From Chitinophagaceae bacterium (GTDB lineage Bacteria; Bacteroidota; Bacteroidia; Chitinophagales; Chitinophagaceae), in NCBI GenBank assembly GCA_003526435.1, contig DPWF01000097.1:2320-9983 (forward strand): a DNA stretch of 7,664 nt. Direction: 5' to 3'. The notes below the pieces were generated by a model. It searched no databases. It was given only the letters and a program-made list of their open reading frames with translations, and was not told the DNA's origin. Shown here piece by piece: positions 6,545 through 7,664 of the stretch; the first letter of the stretch is position 1, and each line of letters starts with the position of its first letter. The translations under genes and the position numbers were made by a program.

Positions 6545-6958
6545 TTATTGATTCAATGTAGAATCAACCGATATTTTTGTGTTCAGCAGTTTTGAAATAG
6601 GGCAGTTGTTTTCTGCATCTTTTACCAGTTCTGCAAATTTGTCTTCACTGATATTATCAACCTTGGCTTTCAGGATCAGGTGAGATTGTGTTACGGCACC
6701 ATTTTCGAAAGTGATTTCGCATATCGTTTCCAGTTCTGTTGGCACAAACCCGGCTTCACTCAAATTAAAGCTCAGTTTCATCGTAAAACAGCCGGAATGT
6801 GCAGCTGCAATAAGTTCCTCCGGATTGGTGCCGACACCATCGGCGAATCGGGTATTGAATGAATACTGGGTTTTGTTCAACACGGTACTCTGAGTGGACA
6901 AATGACCCTGGCCGTCTTTTCCGGATCCCTGCCATACGGCGGTAGCTTTTCTAATCAT
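6545..6958 (-). CDS. osmC: OsmC/Ohr-family peroxiredoxin-like protein (OsmC type)
   Basis: The OsmC family uses a pair of reactive cysteines to reduce organic hydroperoxides, usually recharged by dihydrolipoamide or other thiols, in the cytoplasm. This 137-residue protein has the family's usual length and all its catalytic residues. Arg37 lies in RFADGVGTNPEELIAAAHSGCF, with Glu48 and the peroxidatic Cys57 in the same block (about residues 37-58). The resolving Cys119 is in NNCPISK. The N-terminus (TAVWQGSGKDGQGHLSTQS) and the DGVGTNPEEL wording favour the OsmC subfamily over Ohr. The ATG gives the expected short lead-in to the first strand. The gene stands alone: it converges on rpsG, with a shared terminator 7 bp past its stop, and has a 148-bp gap upstream in which I could not identify a clear promoter. 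A stress-induced role is family knowledge, not visible here. Confidence 0.93.
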   Translation of the reverse strand: MIRKATAVWQGSGKDGQGHLSTQSTVLNKTQYSFNTRFADGVGTNPEELIAAAHSGCFTMKLSFNLSEAGFVPTELETICEITFENGAVTQSHLILKAKVDNISEDKFAELVKDAENNCPISKLLNTKISVDSTLNQ

Positions 6959-7106
6959 TTTACAATTTATTTTTTGGGGTTAAAAGAAAATTTGATGGCT
7001 TAAAGTTCTTCTTTTTTATCAATCAAAACCAATAACTTGTTTTAAATGATTGTAAAAGAAAAGCCTGCGAACTAATTCGCAGGCTTAAAATCCACTATTG
7101 CAGGAT
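6959..7106. other. Intergenic gap between the S9 peptidase and OsmC-family genes
   Basis: This A/T-rich stretch contains the peptidase terminator hairpin at 7061-7086. The remaining part, about 6959-7060, must hold the OsmC gene's promoter if that gene is transcribed on its own. I found no TAnnTTTG match on the minus strand there and no open reading frame worth calling. Confidence 0.6.
7053..7086 (-). terminator. Rho-independent terminator of the S9 peptidase gene
   Basis: AAGCCTGCGA (7061-7070) and TCGCAGGCTT (7077-7086) pair perfectly over 10 bp around a 6-nt loop. On the minus strand the stem is followed by TTCTTTT (7060-7054), a usable T tract. It starts about 20 bp past the peptidase stop codon and separates that gene from the downstream OsmC gene. 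Confidence 0.88.
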
Positions 7107-7664
7107 TTACTTTAAAGTCTCTTCCAGCCATTTAAAGTATTCACGTTGCCACACAATAGCGTTCTGTGCATGTAATATCCAATGGTTTTCATTAGGGAAA
7201 AACAGGAATTTACTTTTTAATCCTTTGAGCTGTGCAGCCTGAAAAGCCTGCTGCCCCTGCTCGATAGGAACACGGAAATCCATTCCGCCCTGAATAACCA
7301 TGATAGGTGTATTCCAGTTGTTTACATAATTGCTCGGGCTGAATTTGCTGTAGCTTTCCGGTGCATTTTTGCTCCAGTAATTTCCCCCGATATCCCAATT
7401 GGCAAACCATAACTCTTCAGTTGTTCCATACCAGCTTTTCAGGTCAAACAGACCGCAATGCGAGATGAAAGTTTTGAATCTGTTGTTGTGAATGCCGGCC
7501 AGCATAAATACGCTGTAACCACCATAGCTGGCACCAACACAGCCCAGTTTGTCTTTGTCCACATATCTTTCCTTGCTGATGTCGTCTATTGCTGACAAGT
7601 AATCATCCATTGGTTGGCCGCCCCAGTCTTTACTGATATCTGCGTTCCATTTCACACCCCAGCC
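7107..7664 (-). CDS. S9-family serine peptidase (prolyl oligopeptidase type), C-terminal catalytic part, 5' end outside window
   Basis: These are alpha/beta-hydrolases that cleave peptides, often after proline or as dipeptidyl or acylaminoacyl peptidases. About 185 residues are visible and the frame is open to the window edge; the GTG at 7655 is internal, since G-W-G codons precede it. The complete catalytic triad is present: Ser in GASYGG (codon 7529-7527), Asp in QGGMDFRVP (7280-7278) and His in NENHWI (7184-7182). The upstream DWGGQPMDDYLSAIDDI block is the usual S9 segment before the nucleophile elbow. Full family members have an N-terminal beta-propeller and total about 600-750 residues, so the propeller and any signal peptide lie outside the window. 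Bacteroidota homologues are commonly periplasmic, but that cannot be tested here. The subfamily (DPP IV-like, acylaminoacyl peptidase or other) is undecided; the GxSYGG motif and lack of a GWSYGG tryptophan lean away from classical DPP IV. Confidence 0.93.
   Translation of the reverse strand, partial: GWGVKWNADISKDWGGQPMDDYLSAIDDISKERYVDKDKLGCVGASYGGYSVFMLAGIHNNRFKTFISHCGLFDLKSWYGTTEELWFANWDIGGNYWSKNAPESYSKFSPSNYVNNWNTPIMVIQGGMDFRVPIEQGQQAFQAAQLKGLKSKFLFFPNENHWILHAQNAIVWQREYFKWLEETLK

Noticed and set aside
1..7664. CRISPR array, tRNA, rRNA, transposon or defence system
   Set aside because: No regularly spaced direct repeats, cloverleaf sequences, transposase or nuclease motifs, or terminal inverted repeats were seen anywhere in the window.

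Overview
The window looks like ordinary chromosome from a member of the Bacteroidota, plausibly from the Chitinophagaceae or a relative. This is inferred from four things: a very large secreted protein ending in a type IX secretion (T9SS) sorting domain; a promoter ahead of rpsL matching the Bacteroidota TTG / TAnnTTTG pattern; no Shine-Dalgarno sequences at the visible starts; and the sequences of S12, S7 and the branched-chain aminotransferase. No database search was possible, so the genus is not fixed.

Layout from left to right: (1) the 3' end of a branched-chain amino acid aminotransferase gene on the + strand (1-271); (2) a perfect 10-bp terminator hairpin (293-317) shared with the convergent next gene; (3) a 5-kb minus-strand gene (320-5326) for a 1668-residue modular surface or secreted protein; (4) a 270-bp divergent intergenic region (5327-5596) with two inverted repeats, a consensus DnaA-box 9-mer and the rpsL promoter; (5) rpsL and rpsG (5597-6481, + strand), closed by a strong bidirectional terminator (6504-6538); (6) an OsmC/Ohr-family peroxidase gene on the minus strand (6545-6958); (7) a 148-bp gap holding a third terminator hairpin (7061-7086); (8) the 3' end of an S9-family serine peptidase gene on the minus strand (7107-7664, cut by the window edge).

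Apart from rpsL-rpsG, the genes do not form one pathway. The aminotransferase serves isoleucine, leucine and valine metabolism. The large protein is exported and probably adhesive or structural. S12 and S7 are 30S ribosomal proteins. OsmC is a peroxide-detoxifying enzyme, and the S9 peptidase cleaves oligopeptides. Strand changes and hairpins divide the window into at least five transcription units. I see no mobile element, CRISPR array, tRNA, rRNA or defence system, and nothing that amounts to a new biological system. The points most worth a second look are the regulatory structure between the giant gene and rpsL, the termination of the str operon after rpsG without fusA, and the architecture of the 1668-aa protein.
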